In this document: piece after piece, positions 1 through 8,702 of the stretch | Layout: each line of letters begins with the position of its first letter | Position numbering within the stretch: the first letter of the stretch is position 1 | NCBI GenBank assembly: GCA_963720235.1 | Contig: OY970389.1 | Location: 5,146,001 to 5,210,000 of the forward strand | DNA from: JACMLC01 sp963720235 | GTDB lineage: Bacteria > Acidobacteriota > Blastocatellia > Pyrinomonadales > Pyrinomonadaceae | Direction of reading: 5' to 3' | DNA length: 64,000 bases | Notes under the pieces: model-generated | The model's database searches: none | What the model was told of the DNA's origin: nothing | Seen by the model: only the letters and a program-made list of their open reading frames with translations | Position numbers and translations under genes: made by a program

Positions 1-1492
1 CCTCATCCTCAAACGAGAGCGAGAGATTGCTCACAGGATTGTTGCCGCCGACATCTGACATTAAAACTACTTTCCGTCCACTCGGCGCAACGAGCATCAG
101 GTCAACGTCATCAGGCGAAGTGTGACTGAAGTTCAAGAGATTCACCTGCACATGCGTGATTAAGCCCTCTTGATTAGCGACTTGAATCTCAGACGGATAT
201 GGTTGAGCAACACCGGAAGCAGGAATGGCAATGGCGTTCAGATTCTCGCCCGCGAGGGATTCCGTGACACGAACCGAATCAATCCACCAGCCTATGGAAA
301 GGATAAAAGCGTCTGTCGCAAAAATCCATTTGAAGCGGACGTTCTGCCTGTAGGCGTTTGGCGGGAGATTGACTTCCGTGATGATAAAGCCGAGCGTCGC
401 GCCCGTCCAGGCTTTGCGATTGACGAGCGGGTTGGTTTGATCCGTTATCTTATCGTTGTATTCGCCGTGAGCAAAACTGCCCCCGGCGGCGAGAATATCC
501 TGAAACGGGCCGCCGTTGATACTGATTTCCAGCACGCCGCCTTCATCAGTTTGCTCTGTCAGATAGTAATGCTGGAAACTCAGCTTCGGAGAGTTAGAGC
601 CGACTTTGATAGTTGGAGAAATGATTGCGGCAGTTCCGGCGGCTGCGGGAGCGGGAGCGAAAATCGAGTTCGGCTGCGTGTACCAGTTTTCAGTTTGTAT
701 TCTGAATGACCTAACGGGGTCTGTCTGTTCCGTAGTCCAACCCGGCGGAAGCGTCGGCGCGACATCAAAATTTTCCTGATAACGTGTGACTGACGGGACA
801 AGGTCTTCGACCAGCACGCGGTCAATGCGCCATCCAATTCCGTCAAAGGAGTTGTTCGTTCCATAGAGCCAGCGAAAGCGCACGCTCTGATTCGCCAGAC
901 TCAATGGCAGGTCAACAATGGTCGTCGCATAACCGACAGAATCGCCCGTCCAAACCTGTCTGCCGAGCAGTGGATTTCCAGTGGCCTCTGGAATTATCGC
1001 TTGGATATAACCGCCGCCAACAAAAGTTGCTCCGGCTGCGAGAATATCCTGAAAGGCTCCGCCATTGACGCTGATTTCCAGCACTCCGCCATCGTAGCCA
1101 CGCCTGAATTCCGTGACATAGCTATGGCGGAAAGTTAAACGCGCGCGCGTATTGCCGAGCGTGATGTTAGGCGAAGTGACTTCGGATGAACCGGCGGTTG
1201 CAGGATTGCCTGTATAAAGCGCATTCGGCGGCGTGTCTGCCGAGACGGTTGTCGTCACAAAAAACTGATTGATGCCTGTGCGCGAAGTAGTCCAGCCCGC
1301 CGGAAGCGCAGGCGCATTCACCATGTCGAAGTTTTCCGAGAATCGAATTGTTGCAGGAACTATTTCGTCCTGTGCATGACTCGTTGTTTCCGTACGCAGA
1401 CCGGAGAACAGCATCATGAGCGAGAGACAAATAAAAATCAGAACAGAATTGATAATCACACGAAGACGAAAGACAACAGACATTTTTCTCAT
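1..1492 (-). CDS. Secreted protein with two MAM/cleaved-adhesin-like modules and a P domain (3' end outside window)
   Basis: The reading frame stays open from ATG 1492 to the left edge, giving 497 codons with no stop. Residues 1-40 form a signal peptide (hydrophobic IFICLSLMMLF, then SHA/Q). Two similar modules of about 185 residues follow, each opening with ENFD..(A)P.LP.GWTT and carrying a LEIS(V/I)NGG(A/P)FQDI strand, as in choice-of-anchor/cleaved-adhesin jelly rolls. From about residue 419 the sequence matches a proprotein-convertase P domain (DDVDLMLVAPSG, then SDVGG). Such proteins are exported and often anchored or proteolytically processed. The real C-terminus is missing, so a protease domain or a sorting signal further on cannot be excluded. 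Confidence 0.8.
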   Translation of the reverse strand, partial: MRKMSVVFRLRVIINSVLIFICLSLMMLFSGLRTETTSHAQDEIVPATIRFSENFDMVNAPALPAGWTTSRTGINQFFVTTTVSADTPPNALYTGNPATAGSSEVTSPNITLGNTRARLTFRHSYVTEFRRGYDGGVLEISVNGGAFQDILAAGATFVGGGYIQAIIPEATGNPLLGRQVWTGDSVGYATTIVDLPLSLANQSVRFRWLYGTNNSFDGIGWRIDRVLVEDLVPSVTRYQENFDVAPTLPPGWTTEQTDPVRSFRIQTENWYTQPNSIFAPAPAAAGTAAIISPTIKVGSNSPKLSFQHYYLTEQTDEGGVLEISINGGPFQDILAAGGSFAHGEYNDKITDQTNPLVNRKAWTGATLGFIITEVNLPPNAYRQNVRFKWIFATDAFILSIGWWIDSVRVTESLAGENLNAIAIPASGVAQPYPSEIQVANQEGLITHVQVNLLNFSHTSPDDVDLMLVAPSGRKVVLMSDVGGNNPVSNLSLSFEDE

Positions 1493-1657
1493 ATCTTTGG
1501 ACTCGATAGAATGGTCAGCAGTTTGGGACGGTCACCAGCGATGGCCCAAGAGTAAAAGCCTCTTCGCGGCATTGTCAAGATTTTTGGGATGAAACCGGAG
1601 CAAGATATACGTTCGCTTCCGTTCTTTCTTTTGAGTTCACGGCCAGAGCAAGGCTTT

Positions 1658-1752
1658 GTCAGAACCGCCTGCGGTAGCGGGCGGGTCTTCGATATTCTCA
1701 AGCGGGCTTCTGCATTATCTCAAACCCGCACGCTACCGCAGGCGGTTCTGAC
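1658..1752. repeat. Inverted repeat (cagaaccgcctgcggtagcgg type)
   Basis: A left arm starting gtcagaaccgcctgcggtag at 1658 is matched in reverse complement by a right arm ending at 1752, with about 40 bases between. The arms are roughly 28 bp with small mismatches. It lies in the 290-base gap between two divergent secreted-protein genes. It looks like a REP or MITE-type palindrome; no open frame is present. Confidence 0.75.
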
Positions 1753-1783
1753 CTCCGCTATAAAATGAAGGAGCAAACGGAAG

Positions 1784-2524
1784 ATGAAAAGAACTAAGGC
1801 TCATATTCAAGACCGTTTCATTCTTTTATTTCTTTTATTATTAGCAATGAATCAAACTATGCACGGCCAGGAGAAAACCACTTCCGCGACAGAAGAAATT
1901 CCGACCGTCGCTTTCTGTGAAATGGTCAAAAATCCGAAGCTCTATTTTGATAAGACCGTGCGCCTGACGGCTATCTACAAGATGGCTACAGAAGCGCAAT
2001 ACCTCAGCGACGAGAATTGTCCACTGAGTCATGATGATCAAATCGGCATCAGATATGCAGACATCAACGAGCAGCAGCGCGAGTTGCTCCGCCGTGAGTT
2101 TGCAAAATTTCGGTCAAATGAATACGGCGGGCAGGCGCGTGTCACAATCGTCGGCATCCTGCGTAACAAGTCGCGAAGGGACTTCGCGTGGTACAGATAC
2201 CGCTTCGACATCATCAGCCTCGAAAAAATTTCTCATCTCGTCTCCACTTATCAAGGCGAACTGCAAGGCGGCACAACATATCGCGCGGCAGTTCGCGGAG
2301 ACAAAAATTCAGGCTTAGCTCTCGTCACTCCTGTGCGCATGCCTGAGCATCACGCTGTACACATCGAGTGGACAAACCTGAGCGAGTTTCCTGCACTTGA
2401 AAAACTGCGCCATAGCTCACGCGAGCAGCAGATTGTTTTCAGCGTTATCTTCGATGAGAGAAAGCAAATGACAGTGCAGCGTTGGAACAGAACGATAAAA
2501 GTTAAAATCATACGGATTGAATAA
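1784..2524 (+). CDS. Secreted hypothetical protein, 246 aa
   Basis: The N-terminus is basic, then hydrophobic (FILLFLLLLAMNQTMHGQ), which fits a Sec signal peptide cleaved near residue 28. The mature part opens with FCEMVKNPKLYFDKTVRLTAIYK, a pattern I know from small acidobacterial exported proteins of unknown function with a beta-rich fold. The following part holds a lone NCP cysteine. The C-terminal half is beta-rich and basic. An AAGGAG-like stretch precedes the ATG. No catalytic motif is visible, so no function is proposed. Confidence 0.75.
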   Translation: MKRTKAHIQDRFILLFLLLLAMNQTMHGQEKTTSATEEIPTVAFCEMVKNPKLYFDKTVRLTAIYKMATEAQYLSDENCPLSHDDQIGIRYADINEQQRELLRREFAKFRSNEYGGQARVTIVGILRNKSRRDFAWYRYRFDIISLEKISHLVSTYQGELQGGTTYRAAVRGDKNSGLALVTPVRMPEHHAVHIEWTNLSEFPALEKLRHSSREQQIVFSVIFDERKQMTVQRWNRTIKVKIIRIE

Positions 2525-2604
2525 AACGGTCGCCGCATGCCTCTCCGTGTACAGGACATCATGCCCTGTAGAACCGAAGACAAGCTCTGCTTTCATATTC
2601 GTTT

Positions 2605-3117
2605 TCATAAAAGCCTGTAGAAGAACACAGTGCTATGCAATGAACCATCCGCGCTCCGCGCGTACTGCGGGATGACTCCTGCGCGCGTGTATCCATACTT
2701 CGCATACAGAGCCTCAGCCGCGCTCCCTTGCTCCGTATCCAGAACAAGCAGCGTGCGCCCCTCCGCGCGCGCGGCTTCTTCAATCGCTCGCATCAAAGCG
2801 CGCCCGATACCTTGTTCGCGGAAACGCGAATGGACAAAAAGCTTTTGTACTTCTGCGCGATGTGCGCCGTTCTCTTTCATGGCAAGCGCAAGCTGCACTG
2901 CGCCCGACACTTCTCCCTCATCGCTCGACACCAGCAACACGCGTGTCCCTTGTCTTACTTCCTGCAAAGCTTCCGACCAGTATTCCTCTGCCGCTTCCGC
3001 TCCTAAAGGCGGCATGAAGCCGACGGAAGCTCCGCCCTCGACCGCATCGCGCAAAAGTGCCACAAGCTGCGGCAGGAATATTTTTGCCTGTTCTTCAGAT
3101 AATCGTTCGATCTTCAT
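2605..3117 (-). CDS. GNAT family N-acetyltransferase
   Basis: A 170-residue protein with the GNAT fold in order: a beta strand ending VQKLFVHSRFREQGIGRALM (the R/Q-x-x-G-x-G/A acetyl-CoA pyrophosphate loop is QGIGRA), a helix, then LLVLDTEQGSAAEALYAKYGYTRAGVIP, the usual C-terminal motif. Length is normal for the family. It transfers an acetyl group from acetyl-CoA to an amine, substrate unknown. It faces the APH-type kinase gene divergently across 110 bases, so the two may share a control region. Confidence 0.9.
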   Translation of the reverse strand: MKIERLSEEQAKIFLPQLVALLRDAVEGGASVGFMPPLGAEAAEEYWSEALQEVRQGTRVLLVSSDEGEVSGAVQLALAMKENGAHRAEVQKLFVHSRFREQGIGRALMRAIEEAARAEGRTLLVLDTEQGSAAEALYAKYGYTRAGVIPQYARSADGSLHSTVFFYRLL

Positions 3118-3161
3118 TAAAGGTGAGCATTAAACGCGCCGCCACTGACAACGAATGCTGA

Positions 3162-3193
3162 TTGATTGACGGCTGCGATTCTTATCATAATAG
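3162..3193 (+). promoter_or_regulatory. Candidate sigma70-type promoter
   Basis: TTGATT at 3162 and CATAAT at 3186 are 18 bases apart, in an AT-rich stretch about 35 bases before the ATG of the phosphotransferase gene. An overlapping alternative is TTGACG (3166) with TAATAG (3188) at 16 bases. Assignment rests on consensus match only. Confidence 0.35.
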
Positions 3194-3227
3194 AATATCT
3201 GAAACACGTTGAGATAAAATTTTAACA

Positions 3228-4187
3228 ATGCATTTGAACTTGCCTCTCATCACTGATGCCGCCGACTACGAGTTGCACTTTAAAGATGGCGTGTGGCAGC
3301 AAGCCGCCAGGGCTATCTGCAAGCGGCATCATCTTCCCGACGCGAGTTTGCGGCGTTCGCAGCAGGGCGAAAACATAATCTTCTTTCTTGACGAACGCTT
3401 CATTATCAAAATCTTCGCTCCATTCCGTGAAAGCTATTCGCGCGAGAAGGCCGCGCTTGAATTTGCCGTTGGCAAACTTGGTGTTGAAACGCCAGCGATT
3501 TTATACGCGGGAGACTTGGATGGTTGGGACTATCTTGTTTTGACGCAGCTTGCGGGTTTTCCGGCGAGAGAAACATGGCCGGAAATCGAGTTGCATGAGC
3601 GTCTCGAAATTGTTTCGTCTCTCGGTGTCGCGCTCAACAGGTTGCACACACACGCCGCGCCTCTTTCAGAGTCGACTCTAAATCGTGACTGGCACGGGTT
3701 CATTGAGCGACAGGCGCGAACGTGTGTTGAGCATCAGCGAGCCTGCGGCGCAAACCCTGAATGGTTAGCGCGACTGCCGGATTACGTTGCAGAGAGACTT
3801 GAATTATTACCGCCAGCGCATAATCTTGTGCTGCTTCACGGCGATGTTCATCCGGGCAATTTGCTTCTCGCACAAGAAAAAGGACACTGGAAGATTACAG
3901 GTCTCTTCGATTTCGGCGACTCATTTTGCGGCTTTCATGAATATGATTTTGTCGCGCCATGTGTCCTCATGCTGCAAGGCAACCGCGAATTGCAGAGAGC
4001 GTTTCTGCTGGCTTACGGCTATCAAGAATCACAACTTGATATGAGCTTACGCGCCCGCCTGATGCTGCTCACAGTTCTTTATGAGTGCAGCAACTTGCGC
4101 AAGTACGCTTTGCGTCTGACGCCCGAAGCTGTTGATTTCACGCTTGATGAACTAGAAGCTGCAATCTATCCATTCGAGCGCAGTTAA
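3228..4187 (+). CDS. Aminoglycoside phosphotransferase (APH) fold kinase
   Basis: A 319-residue protein with protein-kinase-like signatures of the APH family. The catalytic loop is LLHGDVHPGNLLL near residue 203 (Asp base and Asn for Mg), and the DFG-equivalent is GLFDFGDSFCG near residue 227. The N-lobe has FLDERFIIKIF (Lys) and a downstream Glu. Known relatives phosphorylate aminoglycosides, choline, homoserine or other small molecules; nothing here tells the substrate. The stop lies 30 bases from the convergent PQQ-propeller gene. Confidence 0.85.
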   Translation: MHLNLPLITDAADYELHFKDGVWQQAARAICKRHHLPDASLRRSQQGENIIFFLDERFIIKIFAPFRESYSREKAALEFAVGKLGVETPAILYAGDLDGWDYLVLTQLAGFPARETWPEIELHERLEIVSSLGVALNRLHTHAAPLSESTLNRDWHGFIERQARTCVEHQRACGANPEWLARLPDYVAERLELLPPAHNLVLLHGDVHPGNLLLAQEKGHWKITGLFDFGDSFCGFHEYDFVAPCVLMLQGNRELQRAFLLAYGYQESQLDMSLRARLMLLTVLYECSNLRKYALRLTPEAVDFTLDELEAAIYPFERS

Positions 4188-4219
4188 GCCGAAGCTTTAA
4201 AACGGTCTTTATTTTCCGC

Positions 4220-5977
4220 TCAACGCTTGCGTCCGATGGCAAACAGGCTCTTCGATGAACGCACGTACATCACGCCATCTGATAAGGCAGGTGTTGCCAT
4301 CAGCAATTCTCCCATCGAGTTGGTTGCGATGTGCTTGAAATTCTTTCCGGCTTCGATGACAAGCACTTCGCCGTCTTCGTTCGAGAGATAGAGCTTGCCG
4401 TCGGATGCAACAGGCGATGCGCTGAAGCCACTGCCGACTAAGGGCAATCTCTGACGATATATCTCCTCGCCCGTTTGCAGATTATAAGCGTCGAGGACAC
4501 CGTTGTTGGCGAGCACGTAGAGCAGACCGTCATAGATGAGCGGCGTAGGCATGTATGAACCGCGACCCGTGCGGCTCCAAGCAATCGCCTCGCTCTTCGC
4601 TTGTCCATCCGGCAAGGTCAGGTCTCCGCGAGCATTGGCACGCACCACAAAAATCGGACGCTCAGGCGCGCGGCCACTGACGATGACAAACATGTCATCT
4701 GAAAAGATTGGAGTCGGCGCAGTTATCTTTGAGCTATGACCGAGCCGCCACAATTCCTTCCCAGTGCGAGGGTCGTAACCGCGTATGTAATTCGACGCGT
4801 TCGTCACCAGTTCCGGGCCATTCGATGTTACCGCAACGGTCGGAGTCCCCCACGATGGAAGCTCTTCACGCTCTGTCTTCCAGACAGTTTTTCCTGTGTC
4901 GGCATCCAGAGCTAGAATGAACGAATCGTCTTGGGTGTCGCACTGTAAAATGACTAGACCATTCCAGATGATTGGCGAGCTGGCTGGCCCCCATTCGTAT
5001 GTCGGAATATCGTATGCGCCGAGGTCTAGTCGGCCCAAATCAACCTTCCAGAGAAAACGCCCGTTAACATCGTAGGCATGGACGCCTTGCGAGCCGAACC
5101 ACGCCACGACGATGCGGCCATCTGTGGCGGGAGTTGAGTTGGCATAAGTTGATTTGATGTGTCGCTTGTCAACCGGCGCGCCTTCGTGTGCAATGCGCTC
5201 CCAGAGAACTTTGCCTGTTCGTTTGTCGAGCGCGTAAATCATCCAACGGTGGAGCGAGCGGTCTTGCGATGCATCGCCGTCGCCATACAGACCGGGCCGA
5301 AAGGTTGCGTTGGGGTCGTTGCTGACCGCGCTGGTGAGAAATATGCGTTGGCCCCAGACGACGGGGCTGGAATGTGCTAGGCCCGGAATCGGCGTGCGCC
5401 AGAGAATGTTCTCGCCGGTCTTGGTGTTCCAACTGTTCGGGAGATTTTGTTTCTCGGCTACGCCGGAAGCCTGCGGCCCGCGAAACGAGGGCCAACTTCC
5501 TTTCGCAGTTTTCGGATTCGCGCTGGCAGGCGCACGCGCGCCAGCAGTTCTCACAATGCTCCGCGCGGTTTTGATTTTTGTCTCGCTGGCTGGCGACCAG
5601 GTGCTGCGGTTTAGAATCATTCGTCGCGGCATGCAATCATCTGCAACGAGGTCAAAGCTGATGCGGCTGCCGTCTATACGCAGCCTGTATCGCCCTGAGC
5701 CGTCACAATCCTTCGGGCCGCCGGATGTTGAGAGCTCAACCTCATCGCCTTTGACTTTCCAGTTGCCTGTGAAGGTGGGCCAGCGGTCGCCTTCCAGTTT
5801 GAATGTGCCGCCGGAATCGAACCGCGCTGTAAAGACGCCGAACTTCAATGGCGAAGAGGGAAGCTGCAACTCTCTCTGCTGACTGAAAGTGACAACTGAT
5901 TTTGAGGCGAAGGCGACCAACATTCCTGCCGCCAGCAGCAGGAAGAGCGCGAGCCTTTTGTAATTCATTCTTTTCAT
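4220..5977 (-). CDS. Exported PQQ-like (outer membrane BamB-type) beta-propeller protein
   Basis: About 585 residues. After a signal peptide (RLALFLLLAAGMLVAFA), residues about 40-130 form a small beta domain (LEGDRWPTFTGNWKVKGDEVELS). From about 165 there is a quinoprotein-alcohol-dehydrogenase-like propeller, with WPSFRGPQASG as entry strand and repeated blades such as IYALDKRTGKVLWE, ILALDADTGKTVWK, IRGYDPRTGKELWR and LDAYNLQTGEEIYR. Residues that bind PQQ are not evident, so a structural or binding role is more likely than oxidation. Three nearby ATGs (5986, 5977, 5968) could start it; 5977 is a choice, not a proof. A second propeller is at 18535. Confidence 0.85.
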   Translation of the reverse strand: MKRMNYKRLALFLLLAAGMLVAFASKSVVTFSQQRELQLPSSPLKFGVFTARFDSGGTFKLEGDRWPTFTGNWKVKGDEVELSTSGGPKDCDGSGRYRLRIDGSRISFDLVADDCMPRRMILNRSTWSPASETKIKTARSIVRTAGARAPASANPKTAKGSWPSFRGPQASGVAEKQNLPNSWNTKTGENILWRTPIPGLAHSSPVVWGQRIFLTSAVSNDPNATFRPGLYGDGDASQDRSLHRWMIYALDKRTGKVLWERIAHEGAPVDKRHIKSTYANSTPATDGRIVVAWFGSQGVHAYDVNGRFLWKVDLGRLDLGAYDIPTYEWGPASSPIIWNGLVILQCDTQDDSFILALDADTGKTVWKTEREELPSWGTPTVAVTSNGPELVTNASNYIRGYDPRTGKELWRLGHSSKITAPTPIFSDDMFVIVSGRAPERPIFVVRANARGDLTLPDGQAKSEAIAWSRTGRGSYMPTPLIYDGLLYVLANNGVLDAYNLQTGEEIYRQRLPLVGSGFSASPVASDGKLYLSNEDGEVLVIEAGKNFKHIATNSMGELLMATPALSDGVMYVRSSKSLFAIGRKR

Positions 5978-6013
5978 GTCAATCATTTCTGACGCATGTT
6001 CTCTCAAGGAATT

Positions 6014-6775
6014 TCAATTCAGTAGAAAGCTCACGGTCACGCTGGCTTCGACCTTGATTGCGCCGGGCGCAAAAGTTGTCGAAATGTTTTGCAGGCTTTC
6101 ACTGCCCGAACTGAAATTGTTGCTTCTCGCGCGATTTGCGCTTGCGAAACCGCCTGCGCCTGTCGGGATTCCTTCCTGAATTAAAATCGCTTTGCCGACT
6201 GTCTGGTTAATAGCCGCCGCCATCGAAACGGCTTTTTCACGCGCAACTTTCATCGCCATCTCGCGTGCCTGCACACGGATTTCGCGGTACTTCGATGTTT
6301 CAAAACTTACATTCCGCACTTCCGTGATTCCGGTTTTCAAGACCTCCGAAAACAAATCTTCAAACCGCGAGATGTCGGTTAATCTGACGGTGATGGTTTT
6401 TGAGACTTCATAGCCGAGAAAAATTCTTTTGCCGGTTTCGTCTCCGTCTTCATCATAAACTCTTGCTTTCGGGTCGCGGATAATCTGATATTTCATATCC
6501 ACAGAAATAGAATCGGTCTTGATATTTTGCGGCACAACTGAAAAGCGTCGCGCCAACTCCAAAATTTTGCTAACGCTTTCGTCATTCAAGCGTTTGGCAA
6601 TTTGTAAATCCTTATCGGTTTTCGCTACGTCAAGAGTAAAAACTACTTCGTCCGGCGCAACCTGCACTTCGGCAGTTCCGGTCACAGTAATCGCTGGCAT
6701 CTTGTCTATGTCTTGAGCAAAAGCGAACGAACCAAAACATAAACTTAAAATAAACAGAAACAAAAATCTTCTCAT
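6014..6775 (-). CDS. Exported SIMPL domain (DUF541) protein
   Basis: The start at 6775 is favoured by a GGAGG box just upstream and an immediate signal peptide (RRFLFLFILSLCFGSFAFA/QD). The mature 230 residues match the SIMPL family: ITVTGTAEVQVAPDEVVFTLDV at the N-terminus, a heptad-rich middle (ARRFSVVPQNIKTDSISV), and a C-terminal IKVEASVTVSFLL strand. Family members (BP26, YggE) are periplasmic or surface oligomers linked to oxidative stress, with no known enzyme activity. It sits 37 bases upstream of the propeller gene on the same strand and may be co-transcribed with it. Confidence 0.88.
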   Translation of the reverse strand: MRRFLFLFILSLCFGSFAFAQDIDKMPAITVTGTAEVQVAPDEVVFTLDVAKTDKDLQIAKRLNDESVSKILELARRFSVVPQNIKTDSISVDMKYQIIRDPKARVYDEDGDETGKRIFLGYEVSKTITVRLTDISRFEDLFSEVLKTGITEVRNVSFETSKYREIRVQAREMAMKVAREKAVSMAAAINQTVGKAILIQEGIPTGAGGFASANRARSNNFSSGSESLQNISTTFAPGAIKVEASVTVSFLLN

Positions 6776-6845
6776 AAACCCTCCATTACTGAGTCGTCCA
6801 TCACTGTGACGCGCGCATTTATCTGGTTGAATAAGTCTGTGAGGC

Positions 6846-7475
6846 TTATTCAACTTCGGCGCCGAAGCCGTTGGAAAAGTTAAAGTCTTTCAGCAGATAG
6901 GTGGCAAACTTTTTATTTCGCCTTTTGCTCGTTGGTTTGTTTTCGCCCTTCTGCTTTTTTTCTATCACCGCGCCGGTCAAGAGATTCATGTCCGTCTCTG
7001 TGGAGACATCAGAGCTATGATCTACGAGATAGATTCTGATGCCGACCAGCCGCCATTCACCTTGATAAAGCTTGAATTGATGCGTGGCCGCTTCCATCGT
7101 GCTGGCGTCCTTCGCATTGTTCTGTATGTAGATGCTTGAGCGAGCAATCCTCAAATCTTCGGCCCAGCAGCAGCCCATCCCCGGAATCTCTTCCTCTATA
7201 GATTTCTCAGCCAATTTGTATCCGCCTTGCCGTTGACGCAGGAGAACATAGAGTTGATATGTAGGCGACTCGTCAGGTCGCTGCCTGTGAATCACTCCGG
7301 CCCAATCCGCTAACCCGTCGCCGTTCAAATCGCCTCTGGCCTTGAGGCTTAACTGAGCCCCGCCTGTCGAAATGGATTTCACGAATGCCTCTGGACTGGC
7401 GAAATCCTCTTGCGCCTGAGCAGAGAAGGAAGAACATAAAATGATGAGCGTCGAAAGAAACAGAAGTTTGCGCAT
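6846..7475 (-). CDS. Secreted hypothetical protein with an FG-GAP-like motif
   Basis: The frame continues upstream, but ATG 7475 gives a clean signal peptide (RKLLFLSTLIILCSSFSAQA/QED) with an AAAGG box before it. ATG 7514 is the alternative. The mature protein has one DLNGDGLADWAGV motif, which resembles a calcium-binding FG-GAP or VCBS strand, then YQLYVLLRQRQGGYKL and IYIQNNAKD segments typical of integrin-like repeat proteins. The C-terminal 40 residues are Lys-rich. Exported, function unknown. It is followed after 70 bases by the SIMPL gene. Confidence 0.7.
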   Translation of the reverse strand: MRKLLFLSTLIILCSSFSAQAQEDFASPEAFVKSISTGGAQLSLKARGDLNGDGLADWAGVIHRQRPDESPTYQLYVLLRQRQGGYKLAEKSIEEEIPGMGCCWAEDLRIARSSIYIQNNAKDASTMEAATHQFKLYQGEWRLVGIRIYLVDHSSDVSTETDMNLLTGAVIEKKQKGENKPTSKRRNKKFATYLLKDFNFSNGFGAEVE

Positions 7476-7582
7476 GTTGTTTCGGATGCCTTTGATTAAG
7501 AGTGGAGTTTTCATAAATATTCGACGGTAGCTTAACGATTGATAACTGTCACAGCAATTCTGTAATTCTCTTGAGACGGCTG

Positions 7583-8347
7583 TTAGCGTTTGACCTCCGA
7601 GATGCAGCACGCATGGGGAACCATCTCTGTCACAGCCGCCATCAGATAGCACATGGCCGAGTCGCCGGGATTGTATGCCCCGGCCCTGATGAATGTGTAT
7701 CCTTTGCACCTCGCGTCATTTTCGCAGTTTGCCTTGCACTGTCCGGGAGTCGTGACGGGATAGTAAGTCAGGTTTGTTCCATTCATGGAAGCCCTGTCAT
7801 TTCTCTTTCCCCAAATACTCTTCTCCACCGTCGCGGTTGGTGAAGGCGAAGGAGGTGGAGACGGAGACGGACTTGGCGAAAGAGAAGGAGTGGGCGAAGG
7901 AGAAGGACTTGGTTGGGTTGGCGTAGGAGTGGGCTGCGAATTAATGTTCGGGAGTTTTGCCTGCGGCGGCTCATCTGCTCCACTGTCTTTGCCGAACCAG
8001 ATAAAACTCAGGATGATTCCCAGAACGAACACGAGGACGAGAGACATTCCAATGCCGATTATCATCCATGATTTGCCGCGCGGTTTTTCTTCCACACGTG
8101 CCTGCTGCTTCGCCGCGTATAAGGGCGGAGGTTGATTTGATTGTATCGTCTCAATCGCGTGCGGCTTTGTCTCCGGCACGCTTTGCGCCGGATTAAAAAT
8201 CTCTGTCGGAGCCGGGTCGGTGCTTCGAGTAGGCGGGAGGCTGACAGTTTGATTCGGGTCATACGGGGCCGAAAGGATTGAGCCGTCAACCAGGCAGAAG
8301 GTCAATTCATCTTCATAAGTGCGTTTACATGTCGGACAAGTTTTCAT
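7583..8347 (-). CDS. Membrane protein: N-terminal zinc ribbon, proline/serine linker, C-terminal PAN domain
   Basis: ATG 8347 has a GAGG box 5 bases upstream. Residues 1-20 hold CPTCKRTYEDELTFC, a zinc-ribbon-like start seen in many acidobacterial proteins. A transmembrane helix follows near residues 95-117 (IGIGMSLVLVFVLGIILSFIW), then a repetitive Pro/Ser/Thr linker of about 50 residues. The end is a PAN/apple-like domain with six cysteines (PGQCKANCENDARCKGYTF, AMCYL, CC). This places the zinc ribbon in the cytoplasm and the PAN domain outside, which suggests surface protein or carbohydrate binding. Function unknown. Confidence 0.8.
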   Translation of the reverse strand: MKTCPTCKRTYEDELTFCLVDGSILSAPYDPNQTVSLPPTRSTDPAPTEIFNPAQSVPETKPHAIETIQSNQPPPLYAAKQQARVEEKPRGKSWMIIGIGMSLVLVFVLGIILSFIWFGKDSGADEPPQAKLPNINSQPTPTPTQPSPSPSPTPSLSPSPSPSPPPSPSPTATVEKSIWGKRNDRASMNGTNLTYYPVTTPGQCKANCENDARCKGYTFIRAGAYNPGDSAMCYLMAAVTEMVPHACCISEVKR

Positions 8348-8702
8348 TCGCACCTCAATAATGAGATTTAAGAAGTCTTTGCAAGAACGCGCGTGGAAGA
8401 TATTACCCGACAGAGCAGAGTGTCAATGGTCTGGCGCAGCTAAAAGTCTCACACTGCGACAGTCCGACCTTGAACGCGTGGTCTAGCAACCCCGTGCGGC
8501 TCAATAGCATCTCTTGCATCGCCATCTTCACTGACGTGGCGAAACCCATCTCGGTTCCTCGTCATTCTCTTGACGAAAAAAAATAAGACAGAGATGTATT
8601 TTACTGGCTGCTGGTCGGACTGTGATTCTTAATGTGAATTGCTCTTAGCCTTCACAAATCCTACGCCTCAGCTTCGATTTTCAAAAGGGGTTTTTTAATT
8701 CA
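8348..8702. other. Intergenic region between divergent secreted-protein genes
   Basis: About 355 bases without a credible gene. It holds an 11-bp inverted pair, acagtccgacc near 8459 and ggtcggactgt near 8614. A TTGACG with an A-rich spacer near 8571 could be a promoter for the downstream VCBS gene. No known regulatory RNA was recognised. Confidence 0.5.
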
